Source: Actinomycetes bacterium (GTDB lineage: Bacteria; Actinomycetota; Acidimicrobiia; Acidimicrobiales; Ilumatobacteraceae). Taken from it: 64,000 bases of DNA. Both the position numbers and the translations under genes were made by a program. Of this stretch, positions 1-7,854 are shown piece by piece; the first letter of the stretch is position 1, and the number at the start of each line of letters is the position of its first letter. The notes beneath the pieces were generated by a model. That model was not told where the DNA came from and made no database searches. It saw only the letters and a program-made list of their open reading frames with translations. The stretch is from contig JAKOUY010000016.1 in assembly GCA_029782355.1 (NCBI GenBank), positions 310,001-374,000 on the forward strand, given 5' to 3'.

Positions 1-2
1 AT

Positions 3-698
3 GCGCTGACCAGCCAGAAGGTTGCCTTCATCAACTCGGTGTGGATCTCGCTGGTCAGCGCGGCCATCGGTGTGGTCCTCGGCGGCCTGCTGGCGTACGC
101 CGCGGCCACCGCTCGGCGGCCGAAATGGCTGCGCACGCTGGTCACTGCGTTCAGCGGGGTCGGCGCCAACATGGGTGGCGTCATCCTCGCCTTCATGTTC
201 TTCTCGCTGGTCGGCCGCACCGGGCTGGCCACCAAGTTCATCAAGTACTTCGGGTACGACCTGTACGGCCACGGCTTCGACCTCGCCAAGCCCGCTGGAC
301 TGATCACGGTCTACACGTACTTCCAGATCCCGCTGATGGTGCTGGTGACGTTGCCGGCCATCGACGGGTTGAAGACCTCGTGGCGCGAAGCGGCTGCCAA
401 CCTCGGTGGCACCCCCTGGACGTACTGGCGCCGGGTTGGCCTGCCGGTGCTCACCCCGTCGCTGATCGGGGGGTTCCTGCTGCTGTTCGCCAACGCGTTC
501 AGTGCCTTCGCCACGGCGCGGGCGATCAACCAGGGCGTCAACATCGTGCCTGTCCGGATCAGCTTCTACCTGCAGGGCGACGTGGCCAACGGGGGCTCGC
601 TGCCGTTCGCCCTGGCGACGTGGATGGTCGTCTTCATGGCCGTCGCCATGACCGGGTACGTCTTCCTGCGGCGATGGGCGGAACGATGGATGCGGTGA
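3..698 (+). CDS. ABC transporter permease, PotB-like (5' end outside window)
   Basis: The reading frame is open from the first base, so the N-terminus lies outside the window. About 231 residues are visible, with several hydrophobic membrane segments and the permease EAA loop (EAAANLGGTPWTYWRRVGLP, about 90 residues before the end), which docks on the ATPase. It is an inner-membrane subunit of an importer of the spermidine/putrescine, ferric iron or thiamine class. Its end overlaps the next permease by 13 bases, and an ATPase follows, so the three form one operon. The binding protein must lie upstream. The substrate cannot be told from what is visible. Confidence 0.85.
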   Translation, partial: ALTSQKVAFINSVWISLVSAAIGVVLGGLLAYAAATARRPKWLRTLVTAFSGVGANMGGVILAFMFFSLVGRTGLATKFIKYFGYDLYGHGFDLAKPAGLITVYTYFQIPLMVLVTLPAIDGLKTSWREAAANLGGTPWTYWRRVGLPVLTPSLIGGFLLLFANAFSAFATARAINQGVNIVPVRISFYLQGDVANGGSLPFALATWMVVFMAVAMTGYVFLRRWAERWMR

Positions 699-1543
699 TC
701 GATCCCGCCCCGACCCGCCGACCCTCGACGTGGCGGTCGCGCATCGGCCCGACGCTGGTCCTGATCGTCTGCGGGCTGTTCTTCGTCCTGCCGATGATCA
801 CCATGGCGCGCTACAGCCTGCAGAACATCATCACCCCGCTGCTTCGCTGGGAGGACGTGTTCAAGAAGTGGTCGCTGAGCGGGATCAAGGCCGCCGTCAG
901 CGATCCAGGGTTCTGGCCGGCGCTGAAGCTCAGCTTGGAGCTGGCCGTGGCCACGGTGGCGCTGACCCTGCTGTTGCTGCTGCCGACCCTGCTCTTGGTG
1001 CACATCAAGGTGCCCAAGGCCCGCCCGCTCATCGAGTTCACCACATTGCTGCCGTTCATGATCCCGCCGATCGCCCTCGTCGCCGGTGTCGCCGCCTTCT
1101 TCCGTCCCAACGCCAAGTGGTTCCTGAACAGCAACTTCTCGCTGGTGCCGTTCTACGCGATCCTGGCGTTGCCGTTCACCTTCCGGGCCATCGACGCCGG
1201 GATCCGGGCGATCGACGTGCGCACCCTGATCGACGCCTCGCGCAGCCTCGGTGCCGGGTGGGGCCGAACCCTGTTCCGCGTGCTGATGCCCAATCTGAAG
1301 ATGGCGATCGTCTCGTCGTCGTTCCTGACCTTCACCGTGGTGATGGGCGAGTTCACCATCGCCCAGACCTTGCTGAAGCGGACCTATCCGCAGTTCATGT
1401 ACGAGTTCTATTCGAACCGTGGTCAGGGGGCCACGGCCCTGGCGTTGTTCACGTTCCTCGCCACGACGGCCGTCCTCGGTCTGATGTTCTTCTTCGTCCG
1501 CCGTCGTGACCGCCGGGCCGGCACGACCACCACCGTCTTCTAG
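686..1543 (+). CDS. ABC transporter permease, PotC-like
   Basis: This 285-residue membrane protein has about six hydrophobic spans. An EAA-like loop near residue 185 (DASRSLGAGWGRTLFRVLMP) is the contact site for the ATPase. It is the second permease of the importer and starts inside the last codons of the first permease, which indicates translational coupling. I chose the ATG at 686 because a GGCGGA Shine-Dalgarno-like stretch lies just before it; an in-frame ATG at 674 is the alternative. The family transports polyamines, iron or similar small solutes; the actual substrate is unknown. Confidence 0.85.
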   Translation: MDAVIDPAPTRRPSTWRSRIGPTLVLIVCGLFFVLPMITMARYSLQNIITPLLRWEDVFKKWSLSGIKAAVSDPGFWPALKLSLELAVATVALTLLLLLPTLLLVHIKVPKARPLIEFTTLLPFMIPPIALVAGVAAFFRPNAKWFLNSNFSLVPFYAILALPFTFRAIDAGIRAIDVRTLIDASRSLGAGWGRTLFRVLMPNLKMAIVSSSFLTFTVVMGEFTIAQTLLKRTYPQFMYEFYSNRGQGATALALFTFLATTAVLGLMFFFVRRRDRRAGTTTTVF

Positions 1544-1551
1544 GGAACCTC

Positions 1552-2613
1552 ATGAGCCAACTCTCCTTCCAGGCGGTCCGCAAGACCTTCGGTCCGACCG
1601 TGGCACTCGAAGCGCTCGACCTCGACGTCGGCGAGGGTCAGCTGGTCAGCCTGCTCGGCCCCTCCGGCTGCGGGAAGACGACGGCGTTGCGGATCGCCGC
1701 CGGCTTCGAGTTCGCCACGTCCGGCAAGGTGGTGGTGGCGAGCAAGGACATCTCCAACGTCCCGGCCCACAAGCGCAACATGGGCATGGTCTTCCAGAGC
1801 TACAGCCTGTTCCCCAACCTGACGGTGGCCCAGAACGTCGACTTCGGCCTGCGGACCCGCAAGCAGGACAAGGCCCGGCGAACCAAGACGGTGGCGGACA
1901 TGCTCGACCTCGTCGGGCTCACGGCCCAGACCAGCCGGTACCCGCATCAGCTGTCCGGTGGCCAGCAGCAGCGCGTCGCCCTGGCCCGGGCGCTGGCGGT
2001 CAACCCGCAGGTGCTGCTGCTCGACGAGCCGCTGTCGGCGCTGGACGCCAAGGTGCGCACCAACCTGCGTGACCAGATCCGCCGGATCCAGACCGAGCTG
2101 GGCATCACCACCATGTTCGTCACCCACGATCAGGAGGAAGCGCTGGCCATCAGCGACAAGGTGGCAGTGATGTCCAACGGCCGGGTCGAGCAGTACGCCA
2201 CCCCGCTGGAGATCTACCGGACGCCGTCCACGGCGTTCGTCGCCCGCTTCGTCGGGTCGATGAACCAGCTCCCCGGCATGGTTCGCCTGGACGGCGGTGT
2301 CGACGTGGCCGGGACCACCCTGCCCACGCCGACCGAACTGCCCGCCGGGCAGGGCGTGGTCGTGCTGGTCCGACCCGAGGCCGTGAGCGTGGCCGAGGAG
2401 TCGTCCGCCGGGTTCCGCGGCACGGTCGCCTCGCTGACCTTCCAGGGCGCGGACACCGTGGTGGGCGTGCGCCTCGACGTGCTCGACGCCCTGGTGCTGG
2501 CTCGCTCGGAGAGCACCAAGGTCGGGCAGTTGAGCATCGGGGACCGGGTCGGCGTGCAGGTCGACACCAGCCACGCGGTGGTCGAGGCGGCCGCCACGGA
2601 GCCGGCTGCCTGA
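1552..2613 (+). CDS. ABC transporter ATP-binding protein, PotA-like
   Basis: The 353-residue protein is the energy subunit of the preceding importer. It shows Walker A GPSGCGKTT (residues 36-44), the Q-loop at Q82, the signature LSGGQQQ (134-140), Walker B VLLLDEP (154-160) and the H-loop in FVTHDQEEA. The last 110 residues form a TOBE-type regulatory domain, giving a length typical of PotA, FbpC or CysA. It starts 8 bases after the second permease, so the operon order is permease, permease, ATPase. The exact substrate class stays open because binding-protein evidence is missing. Confidence 0.9.
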   Translation: MSQLSFQAVRKTFGPTVALEALDLDVGEGQLVSLLGPSGCGKTTALRIAAGFEFATSGKVVVASKDISNVPAHKRNMGMVFQSYSLFPNLTVAQNVDFGLRTRKQDKARRTKTVADMLDLVGLTAQTSRYPHQLSGGQQQRVALARALAVNPQVLLLDEPLSALDAKVRTNLRDQIRRIQTELGITTMFVTHDQEEALAISDKVAVMSNGRVEQYATPLEIYRTPSTAFVARFVGSMNQLPGMVRLDGGVDVAGTTLPTPTELPAGQGVVVLVRPEAVSVAEESSAGFRGTVASLTFQGADTVVGVRLDVLDALVLARSESTKVGQLSIGDRVGVQVDTSHAVVEAAATEPAA

Positions 2614-2678
2614 CGCCCACGCCGGCGTCGTCCGCCACCCGCCCGGCGTCACCCACCCGATAACGTGTCGGTGCTCGC

Positions 2679-2751
2679 GGGGACGTAGCTCAGTTGGCAG
2701 AGCGCCACCTTTGCAAGGTGGATGTCAGGGGTTCGATTCCCCTCGTCTCCA
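2679..2751 (+). tRNA. tRNA-Ala (anticodon TGC)
   Basis: The 73-nt cloverleaf folds fully. The acceptor arms GGGGACG and CGTCTCC pair with one G-U, the anticodon stem CCACC/GGTGG holds loop TTTGCAA with anticodon TGC at 2712-2714, and the T arm is AGGGG TTCGATT CCCCT. The CCA end is not encoded. It stands alone between the ABC importer operon and the SHOCT gene. Confidence 0.97.
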
Positions 2752-2891
2752 CGCACGACCCACCCGCACCGCGAACACGGATAGTCACCAAGCAACCCGT
2801 CTGGGTGGGAACGGCGGCTGGCGGCACGCTACGGTACGGCTGCTCGGGGGAGGTCTGCCGGGCTGGGCACCAATTCGGAGGAGTCGCCACG

Positions 2892-3185
2892 GTGTTGTTC
2901 GACCAGGCAGTGACGTCGGCACGGTGGCTCGGCGCGCCGCCGCCGCATCAGGGCGAGTCGATGGGATTGTTCGTGATGTTCCTGGTCGTCGCCGTGATGA
3001 TCGGGCTGGCCGTCGTGCTCTACCTGGTCAACGTGCGCCGCCCCATCGTCCCGCCGCCGATCCCGGTCGACCGGGCTCGTGAGGTGCTCGACCTGCGGTT
3101 GGTGAACGGAGAGCTGTCGATCGAGCAGTATCGCGACATCCGCGCCGCGCTCGACGGGCGCAGCGGATCGCTCAGCGATCGGTGA
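2892..3185 (+). CDS. Small membrane protein with SHOCT-type C-terminus
   Basis: This 97-residue protein has one hydrophobic span (about residues 25-45, MGLFVMFLVVAVMIGLAVVL). A short C-terminal helix pair (LRLVNGELSIEQYRDIRAAL) fits the SHOCT motif, which occurs at the ends of many membrane or phage-like proteins and probably mediates oligomerisation. The GTG start is supported by GGAGGAG seven bases upstream. The open frame extends back through the tRNA gene, but that part is not credible coding. Its last 14 bases overlap the 3' end of arsC on the other strand. The function is unknown. Confidence 0.7.
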   Translation: MLFDQAVTSARWLGAPPPHQGESMGLFVMFLVVAVMIGLAVVLYLVNVRRPIVPPPIPVDRAREVLDLRLVNGELSIEQYRDIRAALDGRSGSLSDR

Positions 3186-3612
3186 GCCCGGGGGCGACGG
3201 CTACGCCCAACGCGTCCAGCAGACCGACCACGCGCTGACGGATCTGATCGCGGATCCGGCGGACCTCCTCCACGGGACGTCCGGCCGGATCGTCGAGGAC
3301 CCAGTCCTCGACCCGGGTGCCGGGGTAGACCGGACAGGTGTCGCCGCAGCCCATGGTGACGATCACGTCGGCGGCGCGGACCACCTCATCGGTCCACGGC
3401 TTGGGGAACTCGCTGCGGATGTCGATGCCCACCTCGTCCATCGCCGCCACGGCCGCCGGGTTCAACGCCGCCGCCGGCTCGCTGCCACCCGACCAGGCCA
3501 CCGCCCGCTGGCCGGCGAGGTGGCGGAACCAGCCCAGAGCCATCTGGGAGCGCCCGGCATTGTGCACGCACAGGAACAGCACGGCCGGGCGTTCGTCGTC
3601 GGCGTTGGTCAT
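3172..3612 (-). CDS. arsC: Arsenate reductase, low-molecular-weight phosphatase type
   Basis: The 146-residue protein has the LMW-phosphatase P-loop C15-VHNAG-R21-S and a conserved MGCGDTCPVYPG loop near residue 90. The later DWVLDDPAG holds the likely general-acid aspartate. The MGCGDxCP loop is characteristic of the actinobacterial arsenate-mycothiol transferase/arsenate reductase group, which converts arsenate to arsenite in the cytoplasm. Whether mycothiol or thioredoxin is the electron donor cannot be decided here. No arsR or arsenite exporter gene is adjacent. A palindrome lies directly upstream of the start, so an ArsR-like repressor encoded elsewhere probably controls it. Confidence 0.88.
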   Translation of the reverse strand: MTNADDERPAVLFLCVHNAGRSQMALGWFRHLAGQRAVAWSGGSEPAAALNPAAVAAMDEVGIDIRSEFPKPWTDEVVRAADVIVTMGCGDTCPVYPGTRVEDWVLDDPAGRPVEEVRRIRDQIRQRVVGLLDALGVAVAPGLTDR

Positions 3613-3618
3613 CGGACC

Positions 3619-3639
3619 ATCATATCGACAGTTGTCGAT
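3619..3639 (-). promoter_or_regulatory. arsC promoter with palindromic operator
   Basis: A 7-bp perfect inverted repeat, ATCGACA-GT-TGTCGAT (3624-3639), lies beside and partly on a TATGAT -10 box (3624-3619 on the minus strand). That box sits 6 bases before the arsC ATG, which suggests a leaderless transcript. A TTGCCA at 3649-3644 could be the -35. An operator between -35 and -10 is the usual ArsR/SmtB arrangement. The assignment to that family is inference. Confidence 0.65.
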
Positions 3640-3686
3640 GTTATGGCAACGACCAGCCCAGCCTGACGGCGACCTACGCTGCGGCC

Positions 3687-4349
3687 ATGTCGTTTCGTGG
3701 GTTCCCCCCAGCTGCGTTCGAGTTCTACGAGCGGCTGCGTGCCGAGAACACCCCGGAGTTCTGGACGGCGAACAAGGCGACCTACGACCAGGCCGTGCGC
3801 GGCCCGATGCGCGAGCTGTGCGCCGAGTTCCCCGACGTCGGCCCGTTCCACATCTTCCGCCCCTACCAGGACCGCCGCTTCGTCAAGGACCGCCCGCCGT
3901 ACAAGGACCACCAAGGCGCCATCGGGGAGTCCGAGGGCGGTTCGTCGTTCTACGTCCACGTCTCCGCCGACGGCATGCTGGTGGGCGCCGGCTACTACCA
4001 CCTGGCGGCCGACCAGCTGGTCCGCTACCGCGGCGCGGTCGACCGGGAGGCCACCGGTACCGAACTGGTCGCCATCGTCGAGCGGTTGCGCAGCGCCGGC
4101 CTGTCGGTGACGGCGCGTGACGTGCTGAAACGAGCACCCCGAGGCGTTCCGCTGGACCACCCACGCCTCGAATTGCTGCGCTTCGGTGGACTCATCGCCA
4201 CCCGGTCGTGGCCCGTGTCGGCGTGGATGCACACCGCCCGGGCGTCAGCCCGAGTCGCCGAGCAGTGGGCCGTGGCGGCGCCGCTGTGCGCGTGGATGGA
4301 TCGGCACGTCGGTCCGTCGACGTTGCCGCCGCCGGACGCCGAACGCTGA
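3687..4349 (+). CDS. DUF2461 (TIGR02453 family) protein
   Basis: The 220-residue protein matches the DUF2461 pattern throughout: an N-terminal phenylalanine-rich start (FRGFPPAAFEFYERLRAENT), then NKATYDQAVRGPM, then RPYQDRRFVKDRPPYKDH, and a central GGSSFYVHVSADGMLVGAGYY. Family members are soluble, about 210-230 residues long, and have no established biochemical role. A TACGCT -10 box 6 bases before the ATG, with no Shine-Dalgarno sequence, suggests leaderless transcription. Its stop codon abuts the stop of the convergent ribokinase gene with no spacing. Confidence 0.85.
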   Translation: MSFRGFPPAAFEFYERLRAENTPEFWTANKATYDQAVRGPMRELCAEFPDVGPFHIFRPYQDRRFVKDRPPYKDHQGAIGESEGGSSFYVHVSADGMLVGAGYYHLAADQLVRYRGAVDREATGTELVAIVERLRSAGLSVTARDVLKRAPRGVPLDHPRLELLRFGGLIATRSWPVSAWMHTARASARVAEQWAVAAPLCAWMDRHVGPSTLPPPDAER

Positions 4350-5294
4350 TCAGCCGGCCCGGCCGGGGTCGACCGAGCCTCCCACATCGGCCATCGCTGA
4401 GTCGATCTGGGAGGCGGTCGGCATGCCTTCGCGTGCCCCGACCTGGGTGACGGAGAGCGAAGCGGCGACCACCGCTCGCTCGGCGGCCGTGGTCAGTCCC
4501 AGCCCTGCGGCCAGGCCGGCGGCGAGCACCCCGTTGAACGTGTCGCCGGCGCCGGTGGTGTCGCGCACCGCCGCCGGGCGGGCGGCGATCGGAGTCGTCC
4601 GCCCAGCGCCGTCGACGACCAGCACGCCGTCGGCGCCGAGGGTGACGAGGACGGCCGCGCCGGTGGTGTGGTGCAACGTGGCCGCCCGTTCCTCGATCGA
4701 GCCGTGGTCGGTCAGTCCGGCCAACTCGGTGGAATTGGGCGTGAGGATCGGGGCGTCGGCGAGGACCTCGCACACCGCGGCGACCACCGGCGCCGGGTTG
4801 AGGATGCAGCGCACGCCGGCGGCCGCGGCGGCGCGCACCGCGGCGATCACCGCCTCGCCGGCGATCTCGGTGGACACCAGGACGCACCCGCACCCGCCCA
4901 GCAGGCCGGCCAGGGCGGCGGTGACGGTGGACGCCGAGAGCGCAGCGTTGGCGCCCGCGGCCACCGCGATCTGGTTCTCGCCGGCGTCGTCGACGACGAT
5001 GAATGCCGTTCCGGTGGACACGGCCAGGCGGGTCACCCCATCGACGCCGACGCCGTCGGCGGCCAGGAGGGCCAGCGCGCCGCGACCGAAGTCGTCGTCG
5101 CCCACCGCCCCGACGAGGTGCACCTCCGCGCCGGCGCGAGCCGCAGCGACCGCGGCATTGGCACCCTTCCCACCGCCGAACTGGTGGAGCTCCGGTCCGA
5201 CGACCGTCTCACCCGGGCCCGGCAGCCGCGGGGCGCGGATCACCAGGTCGACGTTGATCGCCCCAACCACCACAACGCTGCCTCGCTCGGCCAT
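4350..5294 (-). CDS. Ribokinase-like PfkB sugar kinase
   Basis: The 314-residue length is typical for PfkB kinases. The N-terminal signature FGGGKGANAAVAAARAGA lies near residue 40, and the C-terminal signature DTTGAGDTFNGVLAAGLA near residue 245 carries the catalytic aspartate of GAGD. The reaction is ATP-dependent phosphorylation of a sugar, most probably ribose to ribose 5-phosphate in the cytoplasm, though other PfkB substrates are possible. No ribose transporter is adjacent. A TAGTGT box lies 8 bases before the ATG. A GTG 12 bases upstream (5306) is an alternative start. Confidence 0.85.
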   Translation of the reverse strand: MAERGSVVVVGAINVDLVIRAPRLPGPGETVVGPELHQFGGGKGANAAVAAARAGAEVHLVGAVGDDDFGRGALALLAADGVGVDGVTRLAVSTGTAFIVVDDAGENQIAVAAGANAALSASTVTAALAGLLGGCGCVLVSTEIAGEAVIAAVRAAAAAGVRCILNPAPVVAAVCEVLADAPILTPNSTELAGLTDHGSIEERAATLHHTTGAAVLVTLGADGVLVVDGAGRTTPIAARPAAVRDTTGAGDTFNGVLAAGLAAGLGLTTAAERAVVAASLSVTQVGAREGMPTASQIDSAMADVGGSVDPGRAG

Positions 5295-5317
5295 GGCGTG
5301 CGACACTAGAGCAATCC

Positions 5318-5336
5318 ATACCTCCGGGGGTATGCT
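5318..5336 (+). promoter_or_regulatory. CsoR/CstR-like operator overlapping DUF302 promoter
   Basis: The 16-bp pseudo-palindrome ATACCTCCGGGGGTAT (5318-5333) ends in the first bases of a TATGCT -10 box (5331-5336), six bases before the ATG of the DUF302 gene. Three near-identical copies occur upstream of three other genes in this window. A repressor bound here would cover the -10. The form ATACC-N6-GGTAT resembles known CsoR and CstR operators; the family assignment is inference. Confidence 0.7.
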
Positions 5337-5342
5337 GTGGCC

Positions 5343-5723
5343 ATGCGACCCATCCACAAGACGACGTCGTTGTCGATGGCCGACGCCGAGACCGAGGTCC
5401 GCCGGACGTTGGCAGATCAAGGCTTCGGCGTGCTGACCGAGATCGACGTGGCGACCACCCTGCGCAACAAGCTCGGCATCGAGCGTGCGCCGCTGAAGAT
5501 CCTCGGGGCGTGCAATCCGACGTTCGCCCACCGAGCCCTCGAACTCGACGAGCGCGTCAGCCTGATGCTGCCGTGCAACGTGGTGCTCTCCGCCAAGGGC
5601 GGCCAGACCACGATCCGCGCCGTCGACCCCCGCGACCTGATGCCGTCGGGTGAGTTCGACGATCTGGCCACCGAGGTGGCCAACCGGCTGCAGGCCGCGG
5701 TCGACGCGGTGCCGGAGCACTGA
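5343..5723 (+). CDS. DUF302 domain protein
   Basis: The 126-residue soluble protein fits the DUF302 fold: an early VRRTLADQGFGVLTEIDV strand-helix, NKLGIERAPLKILGACNPTFAHRALELD in the middle, and LPCNVVLSAKGGQTTIRAVDP later. The single cysteines in GACNP and LPCNV are typical of the family. Members often sit beside CsoR-type regulators or sulfur/metal genes, but their activity is unknown. It is first in a tight operon with a Cys-rich mini-protein and a split-barrel protein. The ATG at 5343 is favoured over GTG 5337 because it is correctly spaced from the TATGCT -10 for a leaderless message. Confidence 0.85.
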   Translation: MRPIHKTTSLSMADAETEVRRTLADQGFGVLTEIDVATTLRNKLGIERAPLKILGACNPTFAHRALELDERVSLMLPCNVVLSAKGGQTTIRAVDPRDLMPSGEFDDLATEVANRLQAAVDAVPEH

Positions 5724-5727
5724 CCGG

Positions 5728-5898
5728 ATGTGCCGTCGAGTGACCTGCCCGGACTGCGGGCGGCCGGGATACTCGGGATGCGGTGCGCACGTCGAGCAGG
5801 TCCTCGGCAACGTGCCGCGGGCCGATCGGTGCTCGTGCAACGGTCCCGGGATGCCTTCTCCGCACGCCTCCATCTTTGGACGGATCTTCGGTCGGTGA
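5728..5898 (+). CDS. Cysteine-rich mini-protein (putative Zn-binding)
   Basis: This 56-residue protein has seven cysteines: MCRRVTCPDCGRPGYSGCGA at the N-terminus and a later CSC pair, with HVEQVLGNVP between. I recognise the CxxCG...GCGxHxEQ...CxC pattern from a widespread family of very small actinobacterial and proteobacterial proteins; the spacing suggests one bound zinc. Function is not established. It begins 4 bases after the DUF302 gene, and its stop overlaps the next start (GTGA), so it is co-transcribed under the same CsoR/CstR-like operator. Confidence 0.75.
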   Translation: MCRRVTCPDCGRPGYSGCGAHVEQVLGNVPRADRCSCNGPGMPSPHASIFGRIFGR

Positions 5899-6362
5899 GC
5901 ATCCCCGTCGAGCTCGAAGACCTCGCCGGTGCGCTCGGTTCGGTGCGCTTCGCCTACCTGGTGAGCGCCTCGTCCAGTGGTGCGCCCCACGCCGTCGCCG
6001 TGCACCCCGTGCTGGCCGGCCCGGACGTGGTGATCGACGGCGTCGGCCGGCGGTCGGTGGCGAACATCACCGAACGTCGCGAGATCGCCCTGGTCGGCCC
6101 GCCGGCCGACGACGGCGGGTACTCGTTGATCATCGACGGTGTCGCCACCCTCGACGGTGATGACGGGGCGGGTACGACTCGCATCCGGCTGCGCCCGTCG
6201 CGTGCCGTCTGGCACCGCCCGGCTCCCTCCCCGACCGGTGGGTCGGGGGCGCACGCCGGCGCGCCCGAGGGCGACCACGGGTGTGGCGCCGATTGCCGCC
6301 CGATCGAGCTCGTGGGTCCGATCGGCCGACGTGATACTGGGCCAGCGGGGCGAATCCGTTGA
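5895..6362 (+). CDS. Flavin split-barrel protein (PNPOx-like)
   Basis: The 155-residue protein has the N-terminal beta-barrel pattern of pyridoxamine-phosphate-oxidase-like proteins: FAYLVSASSSGAPHAVAVHP, then DVVIDGVGRRSVANITERRE and IALVGPP. These usually bind FMN, F420 or heme, but the ligand cannot be told. The C-terminal tail HGCGADCRPIEL holds two cysteines of a kind seen in some family members. It starts on the overlapping GTGA with the mini-protein gene. The last 35 bases overlap an antisense decarboxylase relic, so the C-terminus may have been altered by that rearrangement. Confidence 0.75.
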   Translation: MSIPVELEDLAGALGSVRFAYLVSASSSGAPHAVAVHPVLAGPDVVIDGVGRRSVANITERREIALVGPPADDGGYSLIIDGVATLDGDDGAGTTRIRLRPSRAVWHRPAPSPTGGSGAHAGAPEGDHGCGADCRPIELVGPIGRRDTGPAGRIR

Positions 6363-6717
6363 ACCCGGCCGCCGAGTAGCTCGTGGTGTCGGCACCCGCC
6401 GCCAGCACGTCGACGTGGTCCCCGGCGCGCAGGCACTCCGCCAGCCGGTAGCCGGCGTCGTCGACGACGATGTCGGCGCTGCCGCAGGTGGGTCCGGCCA
6501 GCACCACCGGCGAGTCGTCGGCCCAGTCGTCGTCCTCGTGGTCGATGCCGTCGCCGGGGACGGCCCGGACCCGGTAGCGGATCGCCTCACCGGCCGCCTC
6601 GGCCAGCCCGCCGAACATGCCGACGTCCAGCTCGGCCCGGCTGTCCACGGTGAACCGGGTGATGCCGCGGGCTGCGGCGAAGGCGACCGATCGGCCCCGG
6701 CGCGGTCGACTGCCTGA
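6328..6717 (-). pseudogene. Relic of a fold-III PLP decarboxylase (ornithine/DAP type)
   Basis: Two blocks of an ornithine/diaminopimelate-type decarboxylase are joined in one frame. The first (about 6627-6696) reads GRSVAFAAARGITRFTVDS, matching the barrel region near residue 100 of such enzymes. The second (6618 down to 6328) contains MFGGLAEAAGEAIRY, VVLAGPTCGSADI and AAGFNGFAPL, matching the C-terminal domain. The roughly 200 residues between them, and the N-terminus with the PLP lysine, are missing. No good start is present, and the frame runs on without a stop into the antisense of the split-barrel gene. I read this as an internally deleted remnant. Confidence 0.65.
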
Positions 6718-6734
6718 CCCGCCTGTCAGGCGGG
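6718..6734 (-). terminator. Hairpin downstream of the LLM oxidoreductase gene
   Basis: CCCGCCTG-T-CAGGCGGG is a perfect 8-bp inverted repeat five bases beyond the stop codon at 6739. It has no U-tract, as is common in GC-rich actinobacteria. Confidence 0.6.
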
Positions 6735-6738
6735 CTGA

Positions 6739-7770
6739 TCAGCCAGTCATGCCCCAGGCGTCGGCGATGAGCCGGTAGGAGCGCATCCGGTGCTCCGGGT
6801 CATGGGCGACCGTGGTGATCATCAGCTCGTCGGCACCCGTCCGGCGGGCCAGGTCCACCAGGCCGTCGACCACCACCGGGGGCTCGCCGATCAGATGGTG
6901 GCGGGTCCAGCCGTTGGCGACCTCGGCCTCGATCGGGGTGAACTCGTGCGCGGCCGCCTGCTCCGGCGTCGGGTAGCGGTCGGGGTGGCCCTGGCGCAAC
7001 CGAGCCATCGCCAGTGCCGCCGGCCGGGCGAGATACCCGGCCTCGGCGGCAGTCGGGGCGCAGAGGGCGTTGACGCCGAGCATGACGTACGGCTGCTCCA
7101 GCACCGCGGAGGGGCGGAACGATCGCCGGTAGACGGCGACCGCGGCGTCGGTGTTGTTGCCGGAGAAGTGGTGGGCGAAGGAGAACGGCAGGCCGAGCTG
7201 GCCGGCGAGGTGCGCGCTGAAGTCGCTCGACCCGAGCAGCCACAGCTGCGGTCGGTCGCCGCGCCCGGGCGTGGCCCGGATCACCGGCCGCGGTGAGGTC
7301 GGATCGGCCGGTGGATCGTCGTCGAAGTAGTCGATCAGTTCCGCCAGGTTGCGGGAGAAGACCTCCGGGCCGTCGGCCTGGAACGTGCGGCGCAGTGCCG
7401 CGGCAGTGAACGGATCGGTCCCCGGCGCCCGCCCGATGCCCAGGTCGATCCGTCCGGGGTGCAGCGCTTCGAGCATCCCGAACTGCTCAGCGACCACCAA
7501 CGGGGAGTGATTCGGCAGCATGACCCCGCCCGAGCCGAGTCGGATGGTCGAGGTGCACATCGCCAGGTGGGCCAGCAGCACGGCCGGCGACGAGCTGGCG
7601 ATGCCCGGCATGTTGTGATGCTCGGCGACCCAGTAGCGGTGATACCCGAGCCGGTCGCAATGGGCCACCAGCGCCAACGCAGCTCGCAGGGCCTCGCCGT
7701 GGGTCGATCCGACGCCGACGGGTACCAGATCGAGCACGGACAGGACCGGGCGATCGGACATGAGGGTCAT
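6739..7770 (-). CDS. LLM class flavin-dependent oxidoreductase (luciferase-like)
   Basis: The 343-residue protein has the bacterial-luciferase TIM-barrel pattern: an early LDLVPVG, then HRYWVAEHHNMPGIASSSP near residue 50, IRLGSGGVMLPNHSPLVVAEQ near 80, and LGIGRAPGTDP near 115. This AEHHN/LPNH combination marks the MsnO8-like subgroup, which is FMN- or F420-linked; substrates are mostly unknown. ATG 7770 was chosen, with a second in-frame ATG at 7761. It is divergent from the cytochrome c gene, and the CsoR/CstR-like site lies between them, so either gene could be affected by it. Confidence 0.85.
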   Translation of the reverse strand: MTLMSDRPVLSVLDLVPVGVGSTHGEALRAALALVAHCDRLGYHRYWVAEHHNMPGIASSSPAVLLAHLAMCTSTIRLGSGGVMLPNHSPLVVAEQFGMLEALHPGRIDLGIGRAPGTDPFTAAALRRTFQADGPEVFSRNLAELIDYFDDDPPADPTSPRPVIRATPGRGDRPQLWLLGSSDFSAHLAGQLGLPFSFAHHFSGNNTDAAVAVYRRSFRPSAVLEQPYVMLGVNALCAPTAAEAGYLARPAALAMARLRQGHPDRYPTPEQAAAHEFTPIEAEVANGWTRHHLIGEPPVVVDGLVDLARRTGADELMITTVAHDPEHRMRSYRLIADAWGMTG

Positions 7771-7827
7771 GCAATCAGCTGGATGCCCGGGCGTGACACA
7801 CGACCACCCGGAGAGGTCAGGTCGGGG

Positions 7828-7846
7828 ATACCCCGGTGGGTATGGT
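7828..7846 (+). promoter_or_regulatory. CsoR/CstR-like operator overlapping cytochrome c promoter
   Basis: ATACCCCGGTGGGTAT (7828-7843) ends in the TATGGT -10 box (7841-7846), 8 bases before the cytochrome c ATG. The arrangement is the same as at 5318. Confidence 0.7.
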
Positions 7847-7854
7847 GGATCGTG

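Noticed and set aside
39-698. A start of the first permease at position 39 (GTG)
   Set aside because: The frame is open to the window edge and the sequence before it continues a permease-like helix, so the true start is outside the window.
2694-2891. Extension of the SHOCT protein upstream through the tRNA-Ala gene
   Set aside because: It would translate the tRNA; GTG 2892 has a near-perfect RBS and gives the expected size.
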